From Dendrophyllia cribrosa (lineage: Eukaryota; Cnidaria; Anthozoa; Scleractinia; Dendrophylliidae): 64,000 nt of DNA. How positions within the stretch are numbered: the first letter of the stretch is position 1; each line of letters begins with the position of its first letter. The DNA is taken from the NCBI GenBank assembly GCA_024195265.1, contig JAJLRJ010000010.1, positions 11,858,226-11,922,225 on the forward strand, written 5' to 3'. Shown here one piece after another: positions 43,892 to 54,863 of this stretch. A program made the position numbers and the translations under genes. The notes beneath the pieces were generated by a model. The model made no database searches. It was not told where the DNA came from and was given only the letters and a program-made list of their open reading frames with translations.

Positions 43892-44429
43892 ACAGTACTG
43901 AAATCTCCACCTCGTCGGATGCCAGATTAAAAAAGTTCGGGAAAGCAGTTACTATTTTAAACTGGTATTTGTCTCCATTGAGTGATCTTGGAGCAGCAAG
44001 AATTGTCAGTGTTGCTTGGGTGTCTGATATAGCTGCAATGAAGTATTGTTCGTAGCCCGATGACACAGATACGTTCCCTCCGGCCTGCTTGGAGGCAACT
44101 GTAGGTGCCCCGAAGTACCATCCGTAGTATTAGTAAATTGGGCAGCCAAAATCGATTGCCTGTCAAGGTTATAACTCCACTGAAGAATAAGGTTTTGTCC
44201 TTCCTCTACAGTCGATGATGAAGGTTGTGAAGAAAATGTAGGCACCGGTTCTACAACGAGGACAATAATGTCATAAGCTTTAGCTGCCGGGAAATCTTAA
44301 TATAAACTTGCTAAACAAAATGGGCCGTGTAAGTAGTCGTGTAAAAACACTTCCTGGGTACTTACGAGCATTTTGTGAAAATAAGACGAGTTGAAACAGC
44401 AGTAAATTCAAGTAAGCAACAGATGACAT
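43892..44429 (-). pseudogene. Ig-like gene D, one-base deletion in the Ig exon
   Basis: This is the segmental copy of gene B. The signal exon (44429-44366) is intact ('AYLNLLLFQLVLFSQ', GTAAGTA donor). The Ig exon (44250-43892) is 359 bases, one less than in B; the missing base lies near 44112, after 'TDGTSG'. Both halves of the exon otherwise remain open in their own frames and the splice signals are intact, so the break is minimal. It may be a very recent pseudogene, an allele, or an assembly error in a C-run. Confidence 0.7.
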
Positions 44430-44644
44430 CCTCTTCTTTTGGGCATCGCCTACATCGTATTTCACTTCCTTGTTAGGATTCAAGTTCTGTACGGCAAAGT
44501 TTGCAACGAACTTTCCGTTGTGGAAAACAACAACAAATATTTTAGTATGTAACAAAAGCAGGCCTATTTGGTAACACTAGTGAACATTTAGAAGAACTAA
44601 CAACGGCTTCTTCGACTTTTTTCCACAGATTATCCCGTTCTCGT

Positions 44645-44741
44645 AAATTAATCGATTACAAAAGTCGAATTTTCTTGAATAATGAAGAAAATTCCTTATG
44701 GCAGTTCTAAAGAAAATTCGACTTTTGTAATCGATTAATTT
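44645..44741. repeat. Hairpin with 32-base perfect arms at the end of unit 2
   Basis: Arms 44645-44676 and 44710-44741 are exact reverse complements (start AAATTAATCGATTACAAAAG). Unit 1/unit 2 similarity stops at its left arm, so it may mark the duplication breakpoint or a hairpin MITE. Confidence 0.85.
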
Positions 44742-45147
44742 TCAAATTACTGCATTTTTTTTTCTATAAAGAAAATATTAAAGATGTATTCTTTATTTTT
44801 TAAACACAATTTATTTTTAAAACGCTTGAATGCGTTTAACTTTTGAAAGTACTACAAATTATTTTTAAAAAGATAATTTTAAAAGGAGTATTTGTTTTCA
44901 TATTAGAAACACTTCATTTTTATTATGCGTAATTTTCAAAAGAAAATAAAAGAGAAAAGAGTCGCAGGGAAAGAGAAGAAAGCAAAAGGGGAAAGGTGCA
45001 GCAGCACTACCTGACGACACCATCACAGTTCAAAGGCTTAGCGCAGAAGTCACAGGGAAACTGCAGAAGTACTCCCGCATTGGTGCCCGTGTCTTCGTCT
45101 CTTATGAATTCGAAGAATACACGATCGAGAATATAAAGAGTGCTTGC

Positions 45148-46251
45148 ATGAAGCACTTCGGGATTCCTGAAGATGGCATTTTATGCTGTGATGTCCTGGC
45201 AGGCGAACAGGGGCCTTCCTGCTTCTCTGTGAAACAAATTCTCGATTGTAAAGTTATTTACGTGAGGTTCATAGAGAGGTCGGATGGCGAAGGCGAACCG
45301 GAAACCATACGCTCAAGGCCTGTTGCACGTTCAAGCCCAGAACGAGCACGACCGCCTCGGAGGGCTACTGCTGGCGTGAAAATTGTCTCTATCAGTCATC
45401 CCTGTGGTATACGACCAGAAAAAGTATCCCCTGAAAGCAGATTCATCCCTAAGAGCCTCTCTGTCGTTGACATGTTAAAACCTGGCAACCAAATCAAGCG
45501 TACAACAACAGCTATAGAGATTTACAATTTTGACTTTCAAGCTATGGCTTGGTCAGCGTCATCAGTTCTTGTCGACTTTAACATGGAAGAGACAGCTTTT
45601 GGAGCGGGCGGATTCAAGGAAGCTTTCAAGGCCACAAGCAAACACAAAGAGTACTCGTACACTACCTGGGTTGTGAACCACTACCTCGACAAGTCTTTGG
45701 AAGATATGAGAACTCTTGGACAGACTCCAGAACAACACACAAAGAAATCAGTTCAACTGCACTATTTAGCTAGAAACTTTGCAGCCCAGTTACACACTGA
45801 TCTTGAGAAAGAAGACAATTTAATTTTGTTTGGAGACACCTTGTCTTACAACAAAGTTATGCTCGGATATATTAGAAATAGGGATGAGTACGTTACCGTC
45901 GAAGAATTTGTTAGTGGAACGTTTGACAAGTACATCAATAATGATGGAACAATATGTGGAAAGAACAAGAACCTTACGGAAAAGGCAGAATGTTTGGCAC
46001 ACTATAGCTATGAGAAGTCAAAGAAGGAAATAATGGTGGTGGATATTCAAGGCTGTGGGGTGCGTTTGTTTGACCCAGAGGTTGCAAGTTCGAGAGTTGA
46101 GTCGGATAATGAGGGAAAGCTTTTTTGTGCAGGTAACCTCAATAGCCATGCCATTGACAAATTTGTTGAGTTGCATAAGTGCAATAGCTTTTGTCACTAT
46201 TGGATCTGTCAGTTTTGCATTAGAAGTGTTGGACAGTTTAGGTCAATCTGA
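45148..46251 (+). CDS. Alpha-kinase domain protein, intronless, possible pseudokinase
   Basis: This 367-residue frame has an alpha-kinase (MHCK/eEF2K-type) catalytic domain over the C-terminal two thirds: 'FGAGGFKEAFKA', 'TWVVNHYLDKS', 'FVSGTFDKYINNDG', 'IMVVDIQGCGVRLFDPEVAS' and the zinc-binding end 'HAIDKFVELHKCNSFC'. The N-terminal part is a less conserved domain. The same frame is open upstream to 44950 with family-like text ('TVQRLSAEVTGKLQKY'), so the true start is probably further 5' or in another exon; 45148 is only the first ATG. The usual ATP-binding Lys of the VVK motif reads Asn here, which could abolish catalysis. The single-exon state suggests a retrocopy or an expanded intronless family. 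Confidence 0.8.
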   Translation: MKHFGIPEDGILCCDVLAGEQGPSCFSVKQILDCKVIYVRFIERSDGEGEPETIRSRPVARSSPERARPPRRATAGVKIVSISHPCGIRPEKVSPESRFIPKSLSVVDMLKPGNQIKRTTTAIEIYNFDFQAMAWSASSVLVDFNMEETAFGAGGFKEAFKATSKHKEYSYTTWVVNHYLDKSLEDMRTLGQTPEQHTKKSVQLHYLARNFAAQLHTDLEKEDNLILFGDTLSYNKVMLGYIRNRDEYVTVEEFVSGTFDKYINNDGTICGKNKNLTEKAECLAHYSYEKSKKEIMVVDIQGCGVRLFDPEVASSRVESDNEGKLFCAGNLNSHAIDKFVELHKCNSFCHYWICQFCIRSVGQFRSI

Positions 46252-46869
46252 ACAAATCCACGTATTTTGGTTAAACCCATCTCATTTGTTGTGTTGGTTG
46301 TTCAAATTCAAACTTACAGTGTTTTCTACAGTTGGAACCGTCTTGATATATTTTAACTTTGATCCAAGCAAAGGTTTAAATAGATTTAGCCATGAAGTGG
46401 AGATTTAAATAAATTATAATTACAGATTAGTTTAGTCAAATGGGAGCCTTGTTTTCATATTTTATTTGGATATTTTGGTGTGGTATCTTCAACAGTGACT
46501 CAAAAGCAAAAATTATTTTTAGATCACCCAGCATCAATAGTCTGATTTGTTGTCATTTGTGTAATTAAATCAGATAATTCCTTAACAGAAGTTTGTCCAC
46601 TCAAACTGTGATTTATGTGAAAGTTTCAGATTAACATGCATACTATTTCACCTGTAAAATAATATTTTACTGTTTTTTTTTATATACTTTATTAAGACAC
46701 ATTCCACTACACTAAATACAATTTACATACAATATTTATAGAAAAAAAAAAGAAAAAGAAAAGAAATGCAAAAGAAAAAAAAGAAAAAAAAGAAATATTA
46801 TATATATACAACAGGTTAATATAGAAGAAATACAGTTTTATTTAGTTTTAACATTTGGTCTTTTCTAAC
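46252..46869. other. 3' flank of alpha-kinase gene and LINE tail
   Basis: No gene is seen. A T run at about 46672-46682 followed by A-rich sequence (46740-46800) is consistent with the poly(A) end of the minus-strand LINE. Confidence 0.5.
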
Positions 46870-46874
46870 GGTTA

Positions 46875-49800
46875 CTATGTACTGCAATGTGCAAGGACAG
46901 TTTCACAGTTTTCAATTTTCCATTGCGTTAACATTTTATGTTTCAGTTCACTAAATTCAGGAAACCTTTCAATCATTTTACATGAATAAAAGTACTTTTG
47001 AACTAGTACTGTGAAGATTCCGAATTTGCGGCTTAGTAATGGATTGGTCTCTGGGGGCAGGTTATAATCTTTGAAAAGCATTTGTTGACTGGACAGGTTA
47101 AAGTCAGTATTATGTTCATTGTTAAACCATAGTGTACATTCACGGTAGAAATTGGTGGCAATAGAGCATTCCAGAAACGCGTGTTCTAAGGAATCAGGGC
47201 GTTTACAGAAGAAACAATGATCGTCTGACGCGATTTTAAACCTTTTAAGTTCTTTTTTTGTCACTAATATTCGATGTAATAGTTTAAAAGAAAATTGTTT
47301 TAATTTATTATCTACAGACAAACGAGATATATTACGGAATAATTCCTTCCATTTGTTCGCTACGTTTGGATAGGTTTTGGACCAAGATTTAACAGATGTG
47401 GGAACAACATCTGTTTTTTCTTGGAACAGAGCATAATAATCTTTACAACGCATTTTATCTAGTAAAATGGACTTAGTATTGGAAAGGTTAAATACATTAC
47501 GATCATCTAGAAAGGATCCTAGTGGCCTTGGGGTGGAAGCTGATTTGGTTTTAAGGTTTGTCGGAATTGATGCCAAAATTTGAAAGTAATTAATAAAGTT
47601 TATATTGATTTTATATTTGCGTTTGAAATCATCATAGGTAAGGAATTTCCCTTGTTCATTTAAGATGTCATGGATAAAGTATATTCCAGATTCAACCCAG
47701 TTCTTCCAGTAGAGCGATTTTCCTTCAATAGTGATGCTTTGGTTGTTCCATAGAATAAGGTCACTATTGTACTCGTCGTGAACTGAGTAAGCTGAACGCA
47801 GTTCTCTGAAGTAATCAAGCATTTCTAGGTATAAAGAAAAATGAAACATTTCTATCTAAGTTTTTGGTGTCATAATTACATTTCAACAAAAAGGTCAGAC
47901 CCCCATATCTGTTAAAGAAAGCATTTGGGATAGCCTTCCAAGCATCATTTGAGTCATTTAGCAATCTACTTATCCAACTCAACCGAAGCGCTTTCACTGT
48001 AGTTCTAAAGTTCGGGAAGTTTAGGCCACCTTTGCTTGGCTGCTGAAATAGGACATCTCTTTTTATTTTATCTTTTTTGTTTCTCCAGAGGAAGTTAAAC
48101 AGCTTCTCTTGAGAATACTTTGAGATACCTAAAGCTTTAACTAACAAAGTTCTTCCCATAAGAGTGAGATCCCGAGATAGCCAAATGTTCAGTTTCGTTT
48201 CCATTTTCTGAATTTTAATGAAAAAACTTTCATGATTATTCTTATGATGATTATACGAGATATGTGTTCCTAAACTTTTGACTGGTTCCTTGGTTATATT
48301 TATATTTAAAGGCTTTGTTTTATTGTCCTTCAGCGAACCTATCCATATAGCCTTTGTCTTTTTTGTGTTTAGTTTAAGTCCTGATACTTCACCAAAGCTA
48401 TCCAGTATTGTCATACTCTCTGTTAATGACGTTGTGTCCTTACATATTAGCGTTGTGTCGTTGACAAATTGAATAAGTTTGACTTCCTCCGAATTTGGAA
48501 GCTCGATTCCCTTAATTCTAGGATTTTGACGTATTTTCTGCGCCAGTAGTTCCACAGATAGAATAAATAATAAAGGGCTGAGAGGGCAACCTTGGCGTAC
48601 CCCCCTTGATACCTTGAAATAATTTGTCATATAACCTCCATTGATAACTCCACTTTCAGTATCTCTGTACATCACAGATATCCATTTTTTGATATTTTGG
48701 CCAAAGTTAAAGAACCTTAAAGTGTGTTGGATAAAATCCCACTCTAAAGTATCGAACGCTTTTTCGAAGTCTATGAAAAGTAAGATTCCTGGGACCTTTT
48801 TTAGGTCGGTGTATTCCATAAGGTCATTTAGCAATCTCACATTTTGACCAATATATCTTCCTTTGACAAAGCCCGTTTGGTCCGAGTGGATCAATTTGGG
48901 TAACGTGCTCTCTATTCTTTTCGCAATAACTCTAGCCAATATTTTATAGTCAACATTAAGAAGTGTGATTGGGCGCCAGTTATTTAGAATAGTAAGATTG
49001 TTTTCATCTTTTGGAATTAAAGTGATAACGCCTCTCCTCTGGGATACCGACATTTTCCCTTCTTTAAAGGCTTCATTGAAAGAGTCCAACAGATTGTCGC
49101 CTATAAGCTCGAAAAATGTTTCATAGAATTCTTTTGTAAGGCCGTCATCTCCTGGTGTTTTACTTGGTTGAAATCCTTTAAGGGCATTTAACAGCTCTTC
49201 TTTTGTTAGATCGTATTCTAATTCATCTCTCTCATAATGGGATAATTTTGGATTATTCAGTTCAGCTGAAAATAGGTCAAATTCCTTGTCGATTGCATGG
49301 TCTTCTGATAAAATATTAGAAGTCAGAAAAGTCTTGTAAAAGTTTTCTATTTGACCATTATTTTTTTTTATGTCCGAGACGATTTCACCTTCGCTTGTTT
49401 TCAGCTGAGTTATAACTTTCTTCTCATAATTGCGTTTTTCAAGATTAAAAAAATATTTTGTTGGCTTCTCACCATTTTCTATCCACTTAACCTTAGATCT
49501 AAACATCGCCTCCTTTCCTTTTAAATCGTATATATCTTTCAGTTCCTTTTTGAGTTTTTCAAATTCATTTAAAACATCATCAGTAAGATTTTCATTATTA
49601 CAGATTTCTCTATCTAGTTCTTCTAACTTACATTGAATGTTATTTTCCTGATCTCGTTGCTTTCGTTTTTTCTTTTTCGAATAGGAAATTGTTTTGTTTC
49701 TGATTTCCATTTTTAGTAATTCCCAGTAGAGTTGTTTGTTCTCAACATCGTGATACTTTTCTTGAATATCCGCATAGCTGTTATTTATAAGATCGACATA

Positions 49801-50220
49801 TTCTTTGTCTTGCAATAGCGTATTATTAAATTTCCAAATCCCAGGTCCACGCTTAAATGTTTGGTCAATTTGTAAACTGAAAAAAATAGCTTTGTGATCA
49901 GGTGCAATTGACATGCGAGTTTCAGCTTTTTTCGCAAAATTGAAAAGTTGTTTTGCTACTAAAAAGAAGTCGATTCTGGACTTTAATTTTAGACTCTTGG
50001 ACTCATAAGTGTACGTTCTTGTATTCGGATGTAGTGTACGATAAATGTCGATCATATTCAACTGCTGCATTAGACTTAATAATCCATTTCTATAATTTGT
50101 TTCTTTCCATGGCAAGCCTCCACTTTTATCCTGGTAGTTCAGCCCTGTATTCCAGTCTCCTGCTATAATGACTCTGGTTATGCAAGCTTTGGACATCAAC
50201 AATTGGCTTAAATTTCTTAA
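46875..50220 (-). pseudogene. LINE ORF2: endonuclease C-part, reverse transcriptase, zinc-type tail
   Basis: The frame 50256-47815 (its first bases are insert sequence) gives the endonuclease remainder ('VIIAGDWNTGLNYQDKSG', 'SRIDFFLVAKQL', 'APDHKAIFFSLQI') and the reverse transcriptase ('HSDQTGFVKGRYIGQNV', 'LLFIDFEKAFDTLEWDFI', 'GVRQGCPLSPLLFIL'). Motif C reads 'FVNDTTL' where the family has FADD, so one catalytic Asp is Asn. A second frame, 47849-46875, carries the C-terminal domain with a Cys/His motif ('DHCFFCKRPDSLEHAFLEC'). The frames overlap near 47820-47849, so a frameshift is present. The two-ORF layout and the motif style fit the L1/Tx1 group. Confidence 0.85.
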
Positions 50221-51939
50221 GAGCTGTAAATATCGAGAATCCGACGACACTGGCAAAATTTCGAATTTCTTTTTATTTTACCAAAAGAACCTATTTAGTG
50301 ACCTATTTTCGAAAATGGGTTTAAAATTTCGATAAGTCGAAAATTAGCCTTTTGAGTCCGCGGGTGCTTTCATGGACCATTGAATTTTGGCTATTTTGGA
50401 CCATTTTCAAAACGCTCCTGTTATCGCAACATTCGGTGTCCTACAATGCCTTTGACACAGTGAATAAAACGTCTTTTTAGCTTTCTTTTGCAATAAAATT
50501 TTGTCGGAAATGTTAAATTTAAAAATCATTTTGGTCTTGTACAAAACACCTATCTTCGCCATGTAAACAAGAAGGCAAATTTAAGGAAACTTCGAATTAG
50601 TAAAATGCAGTCTGGTACATGAGTTTTAGGCAAAAAAACAACACTACATTATAGCTGAATCTGTCTTTTATTTATTCTGAAATTATTTTTGGTGGCCCGT
50701 GAATACAGCGCTACTGAGAGATTTATCCGTGAAGGCTATTTTTAGCTTGACACCAACTTCGCATTCGATTTAATTGAATTTTAAGCGCTGGCCTTTCACT
50801 GACCTCTTGTTATTTACGAGTGATGGTTTCTTTTGTATCGCTTAATACAACTAAATGGACGGCAAGATGTGACTATATTTTTCTATCCTTAATGTTTTCT
50901 CGTACATTTATGTCTGCGACATTTGGATTGGAAGTCATCGGATATTTTTATGTGAGTACACTGTGTGTAAATAACGAAACGTCTGTAACAACATTTTGCG
51001 AATATCAAATGCTGTAATGTCGAGCAAGCCATGGTTTTTGTGAGATATCTATGTAAGAATCCTTGTATTTCTGCTGCTTACAACAAGGAAAAGGCGAGAC
51101 AAGCTAACTTAAACATTCCTTGAACTGTTCAAAGACTTATGCCGTATTTTGATACGTCGGCAACAAAGTCGATCAATGATACATATGATTATAGCTTACA
51201 TTTTAACTGAATGCGTCCTAGATAAAAATCATATGAATATTATAGCTTAAAACATGTAAATGTTGTTTTCAAAGCTTTAAAGACCTGTTTAAGGGCCAAT
51301 TTCGCTGTTTCGTTCTTAAGCTCGCCGTCATTCCAGCGCTTAAAATTCAATTAAATCGAATGCGAAGTTGGTGTCAAGCTAAAAATAGCCTTCACGGATA
51401 AATCTCTCAGTAGCGCTGTATTCACGGGCCACCAAAAATAATTTCAGAATAAATAAAAGACAGATTCAGCTATAAAGTAGTGTTGTTTATTTGCCTAAAA
51501 CTCATGTACCGGACTGCATTTTACTAATTCGAAGTTTCCTTAAATTTGCCTTCTTGTTTACATGGCGAAGATAGGTGTTTTGTACAAGACTAAAATGATT
51601 TTTAAAGTTAACATTTCCGACAAAATTTTATTGCAAAAGAAAGCTAAAAAGACGTTTTATTCACTGTGTCAAAGGCATTGTAGGACACCGAATGTTGCGA
51701 TAACAGGAGCGTTTTGAAAATGGTCCAAAATAGCCAAAATTCAATGGTCCATGAAAGCACCCGCGGACTCAAAAGGCTAATTTTCGACTTATCGAAATTT
51801 TGAAAAAAGTAAAATGAAATCGAACCTTTTAAACCCATTTTCGAAAATAGGTCACTAAATAGGTTCTTTTGGTAAAATAAAAAGAAATTCGAAATTTTGC
51901 CAGTGTCGTCGGATTCTCGATATTTACAGACATCCGCTC
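50221..51939. mobile_element. 1.72 kb TTAA-flanked foldback element inside the LINE endonuclease
   Basis: Terminal inverted repeats of about 570 bases (50221 to about 50792 and about 51333 to 51939) begin GAGC...CTGTAAATATCGAG. TTAA flanks both ends (50217-50220, 51940-51943). Joining the flanks at one TTAA gives a continuous LINE reading (P-F-L-R then N-L-S-Q), which fixes the boundaries. The right arm has about seven extra bases at its tip. The centre (about 50793-51332) is non-coding. Confidence 0.85.
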
Positions 51940-51943
51940 TTAA

Positions 51944-52299
51944 AAAGGGAAGTTGCTGGCGATAATCAGTCGGTGCATAAACATTCATTCATTCGGTTCC
52001 TAGTTTTAAGTTGGTAAAAATAAAACGTCCTTCTGGATCACTCTCTTTACATTCAAGCAAAAAGGTGCTATTCGGATTAACCAGGATACATACCCTCTGG
52101 AATGCTCTGAGCCGTGAGAAAATATTACTTGGCCACCCCATTCAGCACGCCAAATTTTCTCATCCTCTTTTTTGGAAAAGGTCTCTTGAAGGCAGAAAAT
52201 TGACGCTTTTTGGTGTTTGAGATACGAAAACATAGCTCTTCTTTTTTCCGCTTTGCGCAGCCCTCGCACATTCAGTGACAAAATCTTCAATAATGACAT
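51944..52299 (-). pseudogene. LINE ORF2 N-terminus (APE-type endonuclease)
   Basis: It begins 'MSLLKILSLNVRGLRKAEKR' with the Asn motif (SLNVRGL) and 'ASIFCLQETFSKKEDE' with the catalytic Glu (QET). After 'GSEHSRG' the frame shifts. 'MNVYAPTDYRQQLPFLR' (51988-51940) resumes in another frame just before the foldback insert. The endonuclease nicks target DNA for target-primed reverse transcription. The frameshift makes it inactive. Confidence 0.8.
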
Positions 52300-52667
52300 C
52301 CTTTGAGAAAATAAAAGAAAGAAAATAGAAAAAAGAACCTAACAATACTTAAGCTAATTACACAGATAACAGTGCCAAAAAGAAAAAACAAAACAAAAGA
52401 CACTGTAACAAAGACTAAAACGATAACACTTTTTTATCTCTCCTGGGATCTACCGTTCAACCGAAAACAAAGCCTCTATCGTAACAAGGTCAAGAAAAAA
52501 AACTAAATACAGCTACCGTATCTTTAAGAGGTAAACATAATTGCTTACAAGGATATAATTTCATTTAATAAAAGACAAATGATGGGAAAAGGTGGAAACG
52601 TTTGAGATTAAAAAACTATAATTTCTCAATATCCTCCCCCGTTTTAATTAGTTTCGTGGAGTTGCTC
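52300..52667 (-). other. LINE inter-ORF region and ORF1 C-terminal end
   Basis: On the minus strand, 52667-52610 encodes the last residues of ORF1 ('SNSTKLIKTGEDIEKL' then stop), displaced from the rest of ORF1 by the 7.2 kb insert. The remainder is non-coding spacer before ORF2. Confidence 0.65.
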
Positions 52668-53283
52668 CAGAAGAGGGATGAATAGTATCCCACAATACAT
52701 TGTGGGGTCTAATTTCACAAAAATGGCGGATCTGCTGTTACACATGGCAGTTTTTGGCTGAGTTTACCCCGGATTTTTTCAGAGTCAAAAAGCTATGCGA
52801 GGTAAGTAACCGCTTTCATTTATTTTTCCAATTTCATTGATCAAAACTGTTCGTTTTCTGTGGAGGGAAGTAGGAAGGAAAGGTGTTTTTTATTGACTGA
52901 TTTGAATGACAATGTCTCAAGCCATCCGTGACCACGGCGAAAATGCACTACACAAATTTATTCATAGTTCTCTTTCTGCTCGAGTGATTTATACATACAA
53001 TTAAAATTCGAACAAATAACGGGCTCCTACACAAAACTGAACCATAGTGACCCTTAGTGACCCAGTATTTTCACAATGCAGAAGCTTTGAAAATGGTCCA
53101 AATTGCCGATTTCGTATTTGAGACTTGCAAACATGGCGATTCTGCGAGACTTGTATGTGGACTTATATTGTGTCCTTGTTTCATTATTTTGCTTTTAAAC
53201 GAGCTAGGAGTGAAATTATCGTTTTCTTTGTTCAATATGAAACTCCAAATGAGATAACTGTTCGTTTATTTCTCAGGGTAATT

Positions 53284-53421
53284 ATGGAAAATCCGCCAAA
53301 CAGTCCAGATTTAAGTGCCAAGCGCACTCTTATCACTACAGGATCGACTCCTTCCAAGCCAGTAAAGAAGAGAATTAGGACAGCAGCCAGTCCTGCTATA
53401 AAAAAAACCGTTATTCAGTAG
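53284..53421 (+). CDS. Short basic Ser/Thr/Pro-rich exon-like frame
   Basis: From the ATG at 53284 the frame gives 45 residues ('MENPPNSPDLSAKRTLITTG', then Lys/Arg-rich) and a stop. It is preceded by a pyrimidine stretch ending in CAG (at about 53275), so it could be an exon start. It lies about 230 bases before the SANT-like exon within the 7.2 kb element, and both may belong to one gene. No family is recognised. Confidence 0.3.
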   Translation: MENPPNSPDLSAKRTLITTGSTPSKPVKKRIRTAASPAIKKTVIQ

Positions 53422-53652
53422 TCAAGTTGTTGTACCATCAAATAGTTCTTCCTTTAAGAGCCCAACTAGAAAGGTGGGTGTTCTTTCAAAATACAGAATG
53501 TTTCCACTGTTGATAATAAACTGATTCCAGTTAAACTTAATATAATAACTATTGACTCAAAACATTCTGTGTGTTTCCAAAGGTTGCCAAACATATCACT
53601 TCAAAAGCAAAAATATGCAACATTGTAAGCCCGTTAAAAAAGTCTCCAGTTA

Positions 53653-53830
53653 AAAGGCACAGATCGATGGACCTATGAAGAGGAGAGGGCTCTTGTGGAG
53701 TTTATTGGCATAGCCAAAACAGACCCAAAATATGGTATGGAATCAGCAACCGAATGGCCCTCTTTTAGAGAGGATCACTGTTTTGGACAGATGCTGCATC
53801 CCACATCAAGACAAGTACATCAGCAAACAT
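53653..53830 (+). pseudogene. SANT/Myb-like DNA-binding exon, interrupted
   Basis: The frame reads 'RWTYEEERALVEFIGIAK' and 'ATEWPSFREDH', then after a shift 'FWTDAASHIKTSTSANIG'. The spaced Trp residues and the acidic helix are those of a Myb/SANT-type domain, as found in many animal transposon-derived DNA-binding proteins. The exon is cut at 53831 by insertion of the 2.35 kb element and has an internal frameshift, so it is dead. It could be part of the DNA-binding protein that accompanied the 7.2 kb element's transposase, or a captured host exon. Confidence 0.45.
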
Positions 53831-54398
53831 TGGGTTATTCCAGAAAAAATCCACACACCTCCGACGGATGGGGTCCTTTTTTAACCCCCCCTCTCACCTG
53901 GATTTCCTGAAGCACAAGACCCCCCTCCCAACTGGATTTCCGGAAAAAAAATAAAAGGCTTAAATTTAATTTATTTTTAATGGAAAATACACGCAATCAC
54001 GTCTAAATGTTTTTGTTTTAATTTCTAAAGCTTCAGCTTATGTTAAACTAAGAATTCTATCGCGTGGAACTAAAAACGAAAGGAGCAAAAAACAAAAATG
54101 CGAACGACACCTGAACGAGTGTTTACATAATTTCTTAGCTTATAAAAATCAGTGACCTTTTTCTTTCTTTGCGCTAAATATGGTCCTAAAGTAAATGCGA
54201 TTACGGGACTAGAGAATATCCATTCCTTTACGAGACATAAGGCAGCCGGCAGCATGCGTGTCAGTCTCGTCCACTGAAGATCAAGATTTTGTAACTGTTG
54301 TAAATCAACGAAATCTTTCAAAGAACGAAAGTCTACATTTGTTAATCGTTACAATTATTTTCTAAGAACTTCATGGCATCATTGACACTCACTGGCGA

Positions 54399-54863
54399 AT
54401 GCATGCCACCGAACTCTGCATACGAGATGCAGAGCGAGAAGAAGAGTTGGCGAAATCTCTGTCGCAGGAAATTCCGGGGAACAAATTAGCGTTGTCAGCA
54501 AAAACTGTAAACAAAAACTTAAAATTATTACGGGAACAAGACCAGCAAATAAGGTCCATAAACGATGAGATAACTGCGCTGCGCGCCCAAGGACTCTCGC
54601 CACAAGTTAAGACGACAATCAAGCAGAAAGAAGACGAACTGAAGAAGTCCTTAACAGAGCTAAAATTGGCCCAGGATCGTTTGCGAAAATCGGTTGCTGG
54701 TCTGACCACTTGTCGAACCCAGGCGCTTGCTTCAGTAAAAAGAAACACGAAAGCAAGCAGTGAAATTGAAATGGAGCACGAAGACTCCTCTGAAGAGCTA
54801 TCATTTGATGCCAGTGAAGAAGCCGACATATTTGCCAGACAGGTGTGCGATGAGGACTGGTAG
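54399..54863 (+). CDS. Intact 154-residue coiled-coil protein of the nested element
   Basis: The frame starts 'MHATELCIRDAEREEELAKS' and is dominated by a heptad-rich coiled coil (about residues 30-105, for example 'LKLLREQDQQIRSINDEI'). It ends in an acidic tail ('EHEDSSEELSFDASEEADIF'). It is open over its whole length inside an otherwise decayed neighbourhood. I do not recognise the family. Being the only gene in a TIR element with clean ends, it may be a passenger protein of an autonomous relative or a captured gene. An upstream ATG at 54372 is in another frame. Long antisense frames over it are shadows. Confidence 0.45.
   Translation: MHATELCIRDAEREEELAKSLSQEIPGNKLALSAKTVNKNLKLLREQDQQIRSINDEITALRAQGLSPQVKTTIKQKEDELKKSLTELKLAQDRLRKSVAGLTTCRTQALASVKRNTKASSEIEMEHEDSSEELSFDASEEADIFARQVCDEDW

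Larger units (their letters stand above)
27040..44650. repeat. Segmental duplication, unit 2 (holds Ig genes C and D)
   Basis: This is the counterpart of 13440-20255, expanded by insertions at about 27262-28229, 28999-30229, 32021-36640, 38357-42882 and 43601-43762. Sequence match is tight at each junction, so insert boundaries can be read directly from the comparison. Confidence 0.9.
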
